NCBI RefSeq assembly: GCF_900446215.1
Contig: NZ_UAQZ01000004.1
Span: 1-64,000, forward strand
DNA from: Burkholderia cenocepacia
GTDB lineage: Bacteria > Pseudomonadota > Gammaproteobacteria > Burkholderiales > Burkholderiaceae
Direction: 5' to 3'
Length of the DNA stretch: 64,000 nt
In this document: in pieces, positions 15,591 to 24,800 of the stretch
Position numbering within the stretch: position 1 is the first letter of the stretch
How the letters are laid out: the number at the start of each line of letters is the position of its first letter
Program-made: the position numbers and the translations under genes
The notes under the pieces: model-generated
The model's input: the letters and a program-made list of their open reading frames with translations, nothing else
What the model was told of the DNA's origin: nothing
The model's database searches: none

Positions 15591-17216
15591 ATGCAACACG
15601 CCGATACCGTCTATCTGAACGGCCTGCTTTACACGGGCGACGCGCAGCGCCGCTTCGCGCAGGCCCTTGCGACGAAGGACGGCAAGATCGTCGCGGTCGG
15701 CCGCGACGACGACATCCGCCCGCTGGCCGGCCCCGCAACGCGCACGGTCGACCTCGCCGGCCGGCTGATGCTGCCCGGCTTCATCGACGGTCACGTCCAC
15801 CCGCTCGAAGGTCATCAGATCCTCGGCGACTTCGACCTGTCCGGCATCAACGATCCGGACACGATCGTGCAACGCATCCGCGCATGCGCCGATGCGACGC
15901 CGAACGAGCCGTGGGTCTATCTCGGCGGCGCGAACCTCGCCGCGTTCGGCGCGTATCCGACCCGCGAACGGCTCGACCGGGTCGTGCCCGACCGGCCGCT
16001 GCTCGTGGTCGGCTTCGACGTGCACAGCGGCTGCCTCAACACGAAAGGACTCGAAGCGGCCGGCATCCGCACCGATACGCCCGATCCGTCCGGCGGCGTG
16101 ATCGAGCGCGATGCGTCGGGCGCGCCGACCGGCGTCGTGCATGAAGCGGCGTTCTACCGCGTCTGCCCGATCATTCCGCAACTGAGCCCGGCCGGCTACC
16201 CGAAGTCGCTCGCGAAAGCCCATGCGATGGCGCACGGCTACGGCATCACCGGCTGGTTCGACGCACGCGTCGAGGAGGCGGAACTCAAGGCTTACGCCGA
16301 CGCGCAGCGCGCCGGCACGCTGAAGGCCTACATGAGCGCGGGCCTCTATGCGAACCCGCGCCGCGATCCGCGCGAGCAGGTCGAACGCTTCGTCGCGTGG
16401 CGCCGTGAGTACGAGCGCGACAACCTGCGCCTGCATACGGTGAAGATCTTCGTCGACGGCGTGCCCGATTCGAAAACCGCCGCGCTGCTCGAGCCGTACG
16501 CCGGCACCGACGACTGCGGCCTCGCGCTGTGGAGCCAGGACGCACTGAACGAAATCTGCCTGCTCGCCGATACGGCCGGCTTCGACCTGCACTTCCACAC
16601 GCTCGCCGACCGCGCGGTGCGCATGACGCTCGACGCGCTCGAAACCGTCCAGCGCCGCAACGGGATGCGCGACCGGCGCGCGCAGCTCGCGCACCTGCAA
16701 CTCGTCGATCCGGCCGACATGAGCCGCTTCAACCGGCTCGGCGCGATCGCGAGCGTGCAGACGCTGTGGACCGCCGCCCGCGAGGAGCAGCAACAGCTCT
16801 ACCGCGACCTGCTCGGCGCCGAGCGCACTGCGCGCAACTATCCGTTCCGCAGCCTGCGCAACGCGGGGGCGATGCTCGCGGCCGGTTCGGACTGGTCAGT
16901 CAGCACGATGGACCCGATGCAGATCATCCAGACGGGCGTCACGCACCGGCTGATCGACCAGCCGGACAGCCCGCCGTGGAATCCGCACGAACGGCTCGAC
17001 CTGCTCACGATGCTCGAGGCCTACACGGTCAACACCGCGTATGCGCTGCGCTTCGACGACTGCACGGGCTCGCTCGAAGCGGGCAAGGACGCGAGCTTCG
17101 CGATCCTCGACCGCAATCCGTTCGCGCACCCGGTCGAGACGTTCGCGCAGGCCCGCGTGATCGAAACGTGCTTCCGCGGCGAAGTCGTGTACGCCGCGCC
17201 GGGCTGGGCCGAGTGA
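15591..17216 (+). CDS. Amidohydrolase 3-family metal-dependent hydrolase (YtcJ-like)
   Basis: 541 aa. An N-terminal beta-sandwich is followed by the metal-dependent TIM barrel. GFIDGHVHPLEG carries the two metal-binding His; HFHTLADRAV and QLAHLQLV supply further ligands; AAGSDWSVSTMDPMQIIQTGV holds the catalytic Asp. The C-terminal strand block (GSLEAGKDASFAILDRNPF) is typical of the YtcJ/exoenzyme-regulatory group that hydrolyses amide or formamide bonds. No signal peptide, so cytosolic. The substrate is unknown. GGAGGAG precedes the ATG. Confidence 0.88.
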   Translation: MQHADTVYLNGLLYTGDAQRRFAQALATKDGKIVAVGRDDDIRPLAGPATRTVDLAGRLMLPGFIDGHVHPLEGHQILGDFDLSGINDPDTIVQRIRACADATPNEPWVYLGGANLAAFGAYPTRERLDRVVPDRPLLVVGFDVHSGCLNTKGLEAAGIRTDTPDPSGGVIERDASGAPTGVVHEAAFYRVCPIIPQLSPAGYPKSLAKAHAMAHGYGITGWFDARVEEAELKAYADAQRAGTLKAYMSAGLYANPRRDPREQVERFVAWRREYERDNLRLHTVKIFVDGVPDSKTAALLEPYAGTDDCGLALWSQDALNEICLLADTAGFDLHFHTLADRAVRMTLDALETVQRRNGMRDRRAQLAHLQLVDPADMSRFNRLGAIASVQTLWTAAREEQQQLYRDLLGAERTARNYPFRSLRNAGAMLAAGSDWSVSTMDPMQIIQTGVTHRLIDQPDSPPWNPHERLDLLTMLEAYTVNTAYALRFDDCTGSLEAGKDASFAILDRNPFAHPVETFAQARVIETCFRGEVVYAAPGWAE

Positions 17217-17234
17217 CGCGCGAACCGGCCGCCG

Positions 17235-17846
17235 TCACGCGACGCCGAGCGCCAGCACCTGCTCGGTCGTCAGCACGTCGCCGAACGTGTCCGACAGCGC
17301 GGCCAGCGTCGCACGATGGAGCTCGCGGTGCGGCACCGTGCCGCCGTCCGCGACGTCGAGGTCGCGCGTCGCACAGGCATCGTCGACGACGATCACCGCA
17401 TAGCCCAGCGGCACTGCATCGCGTGCCGCGCCGGCCACGCACGCATGCGTCATCAGGCCGGTGACGATCAGCGTGTCGATGCCGGCCGCCTTCAGCCGCG
17501 CATCGAGATCCGTCGTCGGGAAGACGCTCACCGACGTTTTCTTCACGACGGCGTGATGCGGCGCCGGCTGCAGGTCCGCATGAAAACGGAAGCCGTCGCT
17601 ACCGTCGGCGAAGATCGGGCTGTCGGCCGTATCGACGTGCTGGACGTGGAACACCGGAATGCCCGCGCGATCGGCGAACGCGATCACGCGCTGCGTGTTG
17701 CCCAGCGCGCGCGGCCCGTCCGGAATCGGCAGGCGGCCGCTGAAGTATTCGTTCTGGAAATCGATCACCAGCAGCGCGGTGCGGGCGGCGGCGATCGACG
17801 TCGGCGCGCTCGCGCCGGCCAGGGTACGGATGGTCGGATGTTGCAT
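17235..17846 (-). CDS. Isochorismatase-family cysteine hydrolase
   Basis: The start is ATG 17846 (MQHPTIRTLAGASAP). 203 aa. The catalytic triad is visible: Asp in LLVIDFQNEYF, Lys in HHAVVKKTSVSVF, Cys in VTGLMTHACVAGAARDA. Members hydrolyse isochorismate, nicotinamide or N-carbamoyl substrates; here the exact one is unknown. It converges on the amidohydrolase with an 18-base gap, and both are hydrolases of amide-type bonds, so a shared catabolic role is possible but not shown. Confidence 0.85.
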   Translation of the reverse strand: MQHPTIRTLAGASAPTSIAAARTALLVIDFQNEYFSGRLPIPDGPRALGNTQRVIAFADRAGIPVFHVQHVDTADSPIFADGSDGFRFHADLQPAPHHAVVKKTSVSVFPTTDLDARLKAAGIDTLIVTGLMTHACVAGAARDAVPLGYAVIVVDDACATRDLDVADGGTVPHRELHRATLAALSDTFGDVLTTEQVLALGVA

Positions 17847-18023
17847 GACATGCTCTCTCGGTGGGTACGTTGACGAAACGGCGCGCCGGCCCGGCCGGCG
17901 CCGCCGCACGCGGCCCGGAACCTCTCCGGCCGCGACGCGCCAGTGTCGGGCCGCGCGGCGCGATGCGACAGCGGCGCGCGGGACAACCTCCGACAGGATC
18001 GGGCCAACGTACGTGTGAGCAAC

Positions 18024-19274
18024 TTACGACAGCGCGGCCGTTCGCGCGCCCGGCCGCGTGCGGCCGTACGCGACCATCATCGCGAAGCTGAGCAGGAAAC
18101 CCGCGCCGCCGATCAGCAGCAGTCCGATTTCGCCGAATACGGGCAGCAGGTTCGTCAGCGCGCCCGTCACGACCCACGCGACCGCCATCACCGAGCCCGC
18201 GACGCCGAGCGCCCAGCCCTGCCGATCGTCGCTGACGGCATCGGAAAACGCCGTATACATCGTCGTGTACGCAACCATGTCGAAGCAGCCGACGACCATC
18301 GCGAGCGCCCACAGCACCGGTTCGTGCGGAAACAGCGCGGACAGGATCTGGCCAAGGCCGGCCACGAGCAGGCCCGTCTTCGCGATATCGATCACACGCC
18401 ACACGCGCAACATCAACCGCACGACACACAGCAGCCCGAACACGAAACAGATGCCGATCACGCCGCTGAACAGCCCGAGCCGCGCGCTCGTATAGCCGAA
18501 TTTCGCCTGCAACAGCAGCATGATGGTCTGCAGGTAGAGTCCGTAGCCGACCTGCATCAGGAAGAACACCACCGACAGGAACGCGACGTTGCGCTGTCGC
18601 GCGGCCTCCCAGATGATCCGCAGCGGCAGCAATGGATCGATGCGCGTATCGCCGCGCGGCGCGGCGGAATCGCGATACGACGCCCAGGTCCAGCCCGCGC
18701 AGATCAGCGACAGCGCGGCGACCAGCACGAACGGCGTGCCGTAGTCGAACAGCGGCGAGATCGTCCGGTCGGACGTGACGCCGCCGAGCACCGGGCCGAC
18801 GATCACGCCCGCGCTGAACGCGAGCGACATGATGCTCATGTTGTACGCCTTCGTGTCGGGTGTGCTGAGATCGGTGATGGCCGCCTGCGCGATGCCCTGG
18901 CAGCCGGCCATCAGGCCCGTGAGCCCACGGCCGGCCAGCAGCAGCGCGATGCTGGCCCGCCACGCGCCGGCCGCCATCATCGCGTAGCCGGCCGCGAGGC
19001 CGAGCACGCACAGCAGCAGGATCCGGCGGCGGCCGTAGCGATCGGACAGCTCGCCCATCAGCGACGAACCGAAGAACATGCACAGCGGGTAGATCCCGTA
19101 GCCGAGGCCGAGATAGAAATTGCGCGCATGCGCGCCGGCGTCGGCCGGCAGGATGCCCGCGTGCGGATCGCTGAAGATCGCGGACATCATCGGATAGACG
19201 AGCCCGAACCCCATCGCGTCGAGCGCGATGGCGAGCAGGCAGGGGCCGAGCAGTGTGTAGTCGAGCCGGGACAT
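18024..19274 (-). CDS. MFS transporter (TetA-like DHA1 exporter)
   Basis: The start is ATG 19274 (MSRLDYTLLGPCLLAIALDAMGFGLVYPMMSAIF), with AGGAAGG upstream. 416 aa with about 12 transmembrane helices. The motif A loop GSSLMGELSDRYGRRRILL after TM2 and the motif C-like AFSAGVIVGPVLGGV in TM5 mark a drug:H+ antiporter-type exporter. The substrate is unknown. A small + strand ORF lies just upstream. Confidence 0.85.
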   Translation of the reverse strand: MSRLDYTLLGPCLLAIALDAMGFGLVYPMMSAIFSDPHAGILPADAGAHARNFYLGLGYGIYPLCMFFGSSLMGELSDRYGRRRILLLCVLGLAAGYAMMAAGAWRASIALLLAGRGLTGLMAGCQGIAQAAITDLSTPDTKAYNMSIMSLAFSAGVIVGPVLGGVTSDRTISPLFDYGTPFVLVAALSLICAGWTWASYRDSAAPRGDTRIDPLLPLRIIWEAARQRNVAFLSVVFFLMQVGYGLYLQTIMLLLQAKFGYTSARLGLFSGVIGICFVFGLLCVVRLMLRVWRVIDIAKTGLLVAGLGQILSALFPHEPVLWALAMVVGCFDMVAYTTMYTAFSDAVSDDRQGWALGVAGSVMAVAWVVTGALTNLLPVFGEIGLLLIGGAGFLLSFAMMVAYGRTRPGARTAALS

Positions 19275-19350
19275 GGCGACCTTCCTGACAGAGTGGACGA
19301 TCGCCCAAGCGTAATGACGCGGCGGCCGCCGCGGTAGATGGCCGGCCGCG

Positions 19351-19578
19351 ATGCTCATCATCGGCTCGCCCGATACCCCGCCTGTGGCCCGCGCCGATGG
19401 ATCGTGGCCCTATCTGGCGTCGCTGATGGCGCTGCCCGACCGGGACGCCGAGATCGCCGGACCGACGATCCGCCAGACGATCGGCCTGTGCTTCCTGCAT
19501 CGTCGCGAGCGCGACCCGAACCTGCTCGCGCTCGCGACCGTGTGCCGGCTGACGGTCAACGGGCCGAACGCGCGGTAA
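19351..19578 (+). CDS. Small hypothetical protein or gene remnant
   Basis: A 75-codon frame with near-complete G/C third positions in its second half and a protein-like sequence (WPYLASLMALPDRDAEIAGPTIRQTIGLCFLHRRERDPNLLALATVCRLTVNG). There is no ribosome site and the start is uncertain. It overlaps nothing and sits between the divergent MFS gene and the VOC gene. It may be a short real gene or the 3' remnant of a larger one. Family not recognised. Confidence 0.4.
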   Translation: MLIIGSPDTPPVARADGSWPYLASLMALPDRDAEIAGPTIRQTIGLCFLHRRERDPNLLALATVCRLTVNGPNAR

Positions 19579-19755
19579 CGCGTCGAGCGCATTGCCCGCC
19601 TTTCAGCTCGCGCACGCGTTGCGTCGGGGCGCCGCATCGCACGACGCTGCGTGCGCCTACTCGTCCGTTTGGATGGCACGAAACACGCGCTTTGTTGCGA
19701 TCATGGCCGTCATGCATCGCACGGCACGCACCGGTGCGTCCGCCACGGAGACGAC

Positions 19756-20334
19756 ATGCACGACCCCGCCCTCGGCCCCATCGACCAGATCGGCTACGTA
19801 GTCGCCGACCTCGGCCGCAGCATCGCGCGCTGGCGCGCCCGCCACGAGGTCGGCCCGTGGACCGTGTTCCGCAACGTGCGGCTCGACGGCTGCCATCTCG
19901 GCGAACCGGTGACGGTCACGATGGACGTCGGGCTCGCGTATCGCGGCGATCTACAGATCGAACTGATACACGTGACGAACGACACGCCGTCGCCGTATCG
20001 CGACGCGCACGGGCAGCCGCTCGTCGGCCTGCATCACGTCGCGTGGGTCGTCGACGATCTCGATGCGGCGGTCGCACGGCTCGCCGCCCGCGGCCTGCGC
20101 GTCGTGTTCGATGCGCACAACGCGGCCACACGCGTCGCGTATCTCGACGACGCCGACGATCCCGGCGTGCGCATCGAAGTGATCGAAGGCGCCGGCATGC
20201 GCGACCTGATCGCGCACGGCATCGCCGAAGCCCGCGCGTGGCGCGGTGGCGATCCGGTCCGCAGCGTGAACGCGGCGGCCGCGTCCACGCGAGCCGCGCA
20301 CGCCCCCTTTCACTCACAGGAGCAAGCACGATGA
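19756..20334 (+). CDS. VOC/glyoxalase-fold protein
   Basis: The start is ATG 19756 (MHDPALGPIDQIGYVV), with GGAG upstream. 192 aa with two beta-alpha-beta-beta-beta modules: IDQIGYVVADLGRSIARWRARHEVGPWTVF, and GLHHVAWVVDDLDAAVARLAARGLRVVFD. The metal ligand pattern looks like a methylmalonyl-CoA epimerase/glyoxalase-type member (His in LHHVAW, Glu in VRIEVIEG). It overlaps the next gene by ATGA, so the two are translationally coupled and probably act on the same substrate. Confidence 0.85.
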   Translation: MHDPALGPIDQIGYVVADLGRSIARWRARHEVGPWTVFRNVRLDGCHLGEPVTVTMDVGLAYRGDLQIELIHVTNDTPSPYRDAHGQPLVGLHHVAWVVDDLDAAVARLAARGLRVVFDAHNAATRVAYLDDADDPGVRIEVIEGAGMRDLIAHGIAEARAWRGGDPVRSVNAAAASTRAAHAPFHSQEQAR

Positions 20335-21086
20335 AACGACTCGAAGGCAAGGTGGCGCTGATCACGGGCGGCGCCCGCGGCCAGGGCGAAGCGGAAGCGC
20401 GCCGGTTCGTCGCCGAAGGCGCACGCGTGATGATCGCCGACGTGCTGGACGACGCCGGCCGGCGCGTCGCGGCCGAACTCGGCGATGCCGCACGCTTCCA
20501 GCATCTCGACGTGACGAACGAAGCCGACTGGCACGCCGCCGTTCAGGCCACGCTCGCGCAGTTCGGCCGGCTGGACATTCTCGTGAACAACGCGGCGATC
20601 CTGAAGCTCGTGCCGATCGAAGCGTGCTCGCTCGATGACTACCGCAAGGTGATCGACGTGAACCAGGTCGGCTGCTGGCTCGGGATGAAGTCGGCACTGG
20701 CCGCGCTGAAGGATGCGGGCGGCGGGTCGATCGTCAACGTGTCGTCGACGGCCGGGATGGAAGGCGTCGCGGGCGGCAGCGCTTACGTGTCGAGCAAGTT
20801 CGCGGTGCGCGGGATGACGAAGGCCGCCGCGCTCGAATTCGGCCGCTACGGCATTCGCGTGAACTCGGTGCATCCGGGCGGCATCGATACGGTGATGGCG
20901 CGCCCGCCCGAGTTCGCGGATTTCGATCCGTCGTCGATCTACAGCGGCCTGCCGATCGCGCGCATCGGCAAGCCCGACGAAGTGGCCAGCCTCGTGCTGT
21001 TCCTCGCGTCCGACGAATCCACGTATTGCACGGGCTCGGAATTCATCGTCGACGGCGGGCTGCTCGCGGGCAGCACGTTCCACTGA
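20331..21086 (+). CDS. Short-chain dehydrogenase/reductase
   Basis: 251 aa classical SDR. The NAD(P)-binding Gly motif is TGGARGQGEAEARRF, the acidic residue after strand 2 (MIADVLD) favours NAD, then NNAAI, catalytic Ser in NVSSTAG and the YVSSK motif, and GYxxPGG-like VHPGGID. It resembles 3-alpha/20-beta-hydroxysteroid dehydrogenase-type enzymes; the true substrate is unknown. It is coupled to the VOC gene and ends on a strong terminator. Confidence 0.88.
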   Translation: MKRLEGKVALITGGARGQGEAEARRFVAEGARVMIADVLDDAGRRVAAELGDAARFQHLDVTNEADWHAAVQATLAQFGRLDILVNNAAILKLVPIEACSLDDYRKVIDVNQVGCWLGMKSALAALKDAGGGSIVNVSSTAGMEGVAGGSAYVSSKFAVRGMTKAAALEFGRYGIRVNSVHPGGIDTVMARPPEFADFDPSSIYSGLPIARIGKPDEVASLVLFLASDESTYCTGSEFIVDGGLLAGSTFH

Positions 21087-21120
21087 CACAACGCGGCGCT
21101 TCGCCACAAACGTCAACCCA

Positions 21121-21167
21121 AACGACAACGCCGCCGGCGGCTGAGCCCGCACGGCGGCGTTGTCGTT
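21121..21167. terminator. Bidirectional hairpin between convergent SDR and permease genes
   Basis: A perfect 15-bp stem (21121-21135 with 21153-21167, AACGACAACGCCGCC and complement) round a 17-base loop, with TTT following on the + side. Confidence 0.8.
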
Positions 21168-21198
21168 TCCGGATCAGGTGCAATCCGTCGACCAGCAA

Positions 21199-22716
21199 TC
21201 AGTATCCCTTCGGCTGGATCGCCGGTGCGCCGACCTCGCGCGCCTTCCGCTTGCCGCCCCGCACGAAACGGCGCCCGTGCGGGCCGTACACGCCGTCCGG
21301 TTCCGGATACAGCGTCAGCAGCGCGAAGTACAGCATCCCGCCGACCGCCAGCGACAGCGGCACGCTCAGGTCGAGCCCGCCCGCGAGGTTGCCGAGCGGC
21401 CCGACGAACTGGCCCGGCAGGTTCACGAACGCGAGCCCGACGAACGCGGCCGGCAGCCACGCGCCCATCGCGCGCACGTTCCAGCCGTGCGTGAACCAGT
21501 AGTGGCCACCGCGCAGCCCGCGATTGAACACCTGCAGATCGTCGGCGAGATAGTAACCGCGGCGGGTCACGTAGCCGATCACCATGATCGCCATCCACGG
21601 GCAGCTGAACGTGTCGATCAGCGTCGAGAACGTCGCGACGCTTTCGACGAGGTTGAACCAGAAACGCCCGACGAAGATGAACGCGATCGCGATCGTGCCG
21701 ATCAGCAGCGTCGCGCGCACACGGTTCAGGACCCGCGGGAACATGCTCGATACGTCGAGGCCCGTGCCGTACAGCGCGGTCGTGCCGGTCGACATCCCGC
21801 CGATGATCGCGATCAGGCACATCGGCAGCAGGAACCAGCGCGGCGAAATCGCGAGCAATCCGCCGACGTAGTCGTTCGACGCGATGAACGCGGGCGCCTT
21901 CGACGCGATGATCGTCGCGGTCGCGAGGCCGAAGAAGAACGGCACGAAGGTCGCGATCTGCGCGGCGAACACCGCCCCCATCACGCGACGCTTCGGCGTG
22001 TGCTGCGGAATGTAGCGCGCCCAGTCGCCCAGCGTCGACGCGAACGACACCGGGTTGCTCAGCGCGACCAGCACCGCACCGACGAACGCGGCCCAGAAGC
22101 CCGCGCTGCCCTGTTGCAGCGTACCCGCGTAGCGCATGTCGAACAGGCCGGCGAACGCGAACAGGCCCGCGACGAACAGCACGCTCGCGGCCCACACGGC
22201 GATCTTGTTGACCCACAGCATGAAGCGGAAGCCGTAGATGCAGACGATCAGCACGAGCACCGCGAACACCAGGTACGCGGCGCCGAGCGTGAAGCCGTTG
22301 ACCGGCACGCCGGCCAGGTTGTGCGCACCGCCGACGAGCGCGTCGCCCGAGCTCCACACCGCGAGCGAGAAGAACGCGATCGACGTGAGCAGCGCGAGGA
22401 ACGAGCCGACGATCCGGCCGTGGATGCCGAAATGCGCGCCGGACGACACCGGGTCGCTGGTGCCGTTGCGCGGGCCAAACAGGCTCATCGGCGCGAGGAT
22501 GCAGGTGCCGGCGAGCACGCCGAGCACGATCGCGCAGACGCCCGCCTTGAACGACAGGCCGACCAGCACGGGAAAGCTGCCGAGCACCGATGTGGAAAAC
22601 GTATTGCAACCGCCGAACAGCAACCGGAACAGATCGATCGGCCGCGCATAGCGCGATGCATCGGGAATGCGCTCGAAACCGAACGACTCGACCTGCGTAA
22701 TCCTGCCTTCACTCAT
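21199..22716 (-). CDS. NCS1-family purine/cytosine-type permease
   Basis: The start is ATG 22716 (MSEGRITQVESFGFERIPDASRYARP), with GGAGAC upstream. 505 aa and about 12 transmembrane segments. The N-terminal FRLLFGGCNTFSTSVLG, SLFGPRNGTSDPVSSGAHFGIHG and the GDWARYIPQ loop fit nucleobase:cation symporter-1 proteins. These import cytosine, purines, hydantoins or allantoin with H+ or Na+. The substrate is not assignable; no nucleobase enzyme is adjacent. Confidence 0.85.
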   Translation of the reverse strand: MSEGRITQVESFGFERIPDASRYARPIDLFRLLFGGCNTFSTSVLGSFPVLVGLSFKAGVCAIVLGVLAGTCILAPMSLFGPRNGTSDPVSSGAHFGIHGRIVGSFLALLTSIAFFSLAVWSSGDALVGGAHNLAGVPVNGFTLGAAYLVFAVLVLIVCIYGFRFMLWVNKIAVWAASVLFVAGLFAFAGLFDMRYAGTLQQGSAGFWAAFVGAVLVALSNPVSFASTLGDWARYIPQHTPKRRVMGAVFAAQIATFVPFFFGLATATIIASKAPAFIASNDYVGGLLAISPRWFLLPMCLIAIIGGMSTGTTALYGTGLDVSSMFPRVLNRVRATLLIGTIAIAFIFVGRFWFNLVESVATFSTLIDTFSCPWMAIMVIGYVTRRGYYLADDLQVFNRGLRGGHYWFTHGWNVRAMGAWLPAAFVGLAFVNLPGQFVGPLGNLAGGLDLSVPLSLAVGGMLYFALLTLYPEPDGVYGPHGRRFVRGGKRKAREVGAPAIQPKGY

Positions 22717-22918
22717 TTTGTCTCCAGCTCCTCGTGCGTCGGTACGGCCCGGGGCTGCGGCCATACGACACATCGTCATCGATTCGCGGCCACTCTAAAC
22801 CGGATCGGGCCGCGCAAATATCACGCATTCGAGACGTTTACGACGAAGGAGAACAATGTTTTCCCGGCGGCCAAGCGGCCGGCGCCCGCGCCGTCCATCC
22901 GGCGCGGGCGATGCGACG

Positions 22919-23566
22919 TCAGTGCGCCGCCTCGGCGGCCGGCGCGCGGCATGCGATCAGGCCCCGTTGCACGGCCGGCCGCGCGGCGATCTCGGCGAGC
23001 CAGCGCTCGACGTGCGGGAAGCCGGTCACGTCGAGATCGAGCTCGGCCGCCGTGCGCAGCCACGGGAACGCGGCGATATCGGCGATCGAATACCGCGACG
23101 ACGCGAGATACGCCGATTCCGACAGGCGGCCGTTCACGACCCCGTAGAGCCGCAGCGCCTCCTTCCGGTAGCGGTCGATCGCTTCCGCATTGACCGTCTT
23201 CGATGCATGCAGGAACCACCACAGCTGGCCGAGCATCGGCCCGATCCCGCCGATCTGGAAATGCAGCCATTGCTGGACCGCCGTGCGCTCGGCCAGCGTG
23301 TCAGGCTGCAGGCAGCCGGTCTTGGCGGAGAGATAGCCGAGGATCGCGCCGGATTCGAATACGGCGAGCCCCGTGTCGTGGTCGACGATGGCCGGGATCT
23401 TGCCGTTCGGATTGATCGCGAGATACGCCGGGCTGCGCTGCTCGCCGGCGGACAGGTCCACCAGCACGCGATCGTGCGCGAGCCCGGCCTCTTCCAGGTA
23501 GATCGCGATCTTGTGCCCGTTCGGCGTGTCGGCCGTATAGAACGTGAGGGAGTGCGTCGAGGTCAT
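22919..23566 (-). CDS. Glutathione S-transferase (nu-class/YfcG-like)
   Basis: The start is ATG 23566 (MTSTHSLTFYTADTPNGHKI), with AAGGA upstream. 215 aa. The N-terminal thioredoxin fold has the TPNGHKIAIYLEE motif of YfcG/Ure2p-like GSTs, with NPNGKIPAIVDHD and FESGAILGYL for glutathione binding. The C-terminal helical domain contains SIADIAAFPWL. Such enzymes reduce disulfides with GSH. The promoter carries the TTGCAATTGCAA operator, so it probably belongs to the MarR-controlled set around 25 kb. Confidence 0.9.
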   Translation of the reverse strand: MTSTHSLTFYTADTPNGHKIAIYLEEAGLAHDRVLVDLSAGEQRSPAYLAINPNGKIPAIVDHDTGLAVFESGAILGYLSAKTGCLQPDTLAERTAVQQWLHFQIGGIGPMLGQLWWFLHASKTVNAEAIDRYRKEALRLYGVVNGRLSESAYLASSRYSIADIAAFPWLRTAAELDLDVTGFPHVERWLAEIAARPAVQRGLIACRAPAAEAAH

Positions 23567-23591
23567 GTCGGTCCTTGTCATCGGGTTATCG

Positions 23592-23618
23592 TTGCAACTA
23601 CAATCGTTGCAATTGCAA
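23592..23618. promoter_or_regulatory. Paired MarR-type operator, site A
   Basis: The palindrome TTGCAATTGCAA (23607-23618) has a degenerate copy TTGCAACTACAA 15 bp upstream (23592-23603). It lies in the 105-base divergent promoter of the GST and half-E1 genes. The 15-bp GTTGCAATTGCAATC occurs again, inverted, at 25326-25340. Confidence 0.7.
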
Positions 23619-23671
23619 TCCTATGCCGGAATCGATGACGCCGGCGCCATGCCAGTACTCGAAGGAGGGAC

Positions 23672-24784
23672 ATGCAGACTGCGCGATCCGGTCCGCCCGT
23701 GCGGACGCCCGATACCCGCCGCGCCGCGGCGGCCTGCCTCGAACGGCTGACCACGCGGCGGCTCGTGCCGCCGGGCGCGGCGGTCTCACCGCTCGGCGCG
23801 ATGCGGGCAGCCGCCGAGTGTCTCGAACGCGATGCGGCGACGTCGAAGCGCGTGTGGATCGTCCGCGCCGATGCGCGCGAGCCGGTTTCCGGCACGCACG
23901 CGCATCGCCACATCAGTGCGTGGCCGCTGCGGTTTCTCGATCCGGGCAAGCGCTTCGAGCGGCCGCTGTTGTACCTGCTGCATGCGCGCGCGATCGACCG
24001 GTTGCGGCTCGCGTCGATCGAAACCGTTGATCGCGGGATCTTCGTGAACGACGCGGAAACGGCCGCATCGTCATGGCCGAAGGGCGTGACGCCCGACGTC
24101 CCGCACTGGCTCGCCGCGAACGCCGCGTGCACGCCGTACGATCCGGCGTCGGGACACGAAGCGATCGCGATCCTGCGCCACGCGCTGCGCACGCTGTACG
24201 TCGCCGGCCAGCCTGGCTTCGTCTATCTCGCGAGCCATGACGACTGCGAGCCCGATGCGAAGCCGCTGTCGGCGTCGGCCGCCCGCGACGCGTTCAACGG
24301 CATGGTGCGGGCCGGCCGGCGTGCCGCCGCCGGCGCGGCAGCGCATATCCGGCTGTGCGGCGCGGGCAGCACGCTCGCGCAGGTCAGGGAAGCGGCCGAC
24401 CTGCTGCACGACGAATGGCGAATCGACTCGACGATCTGGAGCTGCCCGAGCTATACGCAGCTCGCGCGCGACGGTCGCGCGGCCGAACGCTGGAGCCTGC
24501 TGCATCCGCATGACGCCCCGCGCGTTCCGCACGTGCGGGCCTGCCTCGGCGAAGGCGGCACGCCGGTGCTCGCGGTGACCGGCTATGCACGGCACATTGC
24601 CGCGCAGATCGGTGCGTTCGTGCCGGCCCGCTTCACGGCGCTCGGCGCGGATTCGGCCGGGCCCGGCGCACGCGCGCCGACAGCGCGCTGGATCGTCGCG
24701 GTCGCGCTGCGCCTGCTGGCCGACGATGGCCGCGTGCCGGCCGACTGGGCCGCGCAGGCGATGCGCGGCCATGCGCGCAGCTGA
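23672..24784 (+). CDS. Stand-alone E1-like 'half' protein (transketolase C-terminal fold)
   Basis: The start is ATG 23672 behind GGAGGG. 370 aa. It lines up with the second half of the AceE-like protein encoded at 25430: PYDPASGHEAIAILRHALRTL with YDPTYAYELAVIVRDGLRRM; IRLCGAGSTLAQVREAADLL with VQLMGSGAILRETLAASDLL; DGRAAERWSLLHPHDAPRVPHV with DGLAAERWNLLHPDAAPRVPYV; and a shared VALRLLADDG end. The pyrophosphate-binding domain (GDGE...NCN) is absent, and the pyrimidine domain is shrunken. It cannot be a complete ThDP enzyme. It could be a decayed paralogue, a regulator, or a partner of the full E1. No frameshift is seen. Confidence 0.8.
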   Translation: MQTARSGPPVRTPDTRRAAAACLERLTTRRLVPPGAAVSPLGAMRAAAECLERDAATSKRVWIVRADAREPVSGTHAHRHISAWPLRFLDPGKRFERPLLYLLHARAIDRLRLASIETVDRGIFVNDAETAASSWPKGVTPDVPHWLAANAACTPYDPASGHEAIAILRHALRTLYVAGQPGFVYLASHDDCEPDAKPLSASAARDAFNGMVRAGRRAAAGAAAHIRLCGAGSTLAQVREAADLLHDEWRIDSTIWSCPSYTQLARDGRAAERWSLLHPHDAPRVPHVRACLGEGGTPVLAVTGYARHIAAQIGAFVPARFTALGADSAGPGARAPTARWIVAVALRLLADDGRVPADWAAQAMRGHARS

Positions 24785-24800
24785 TGCGCGCCGGACGCCG

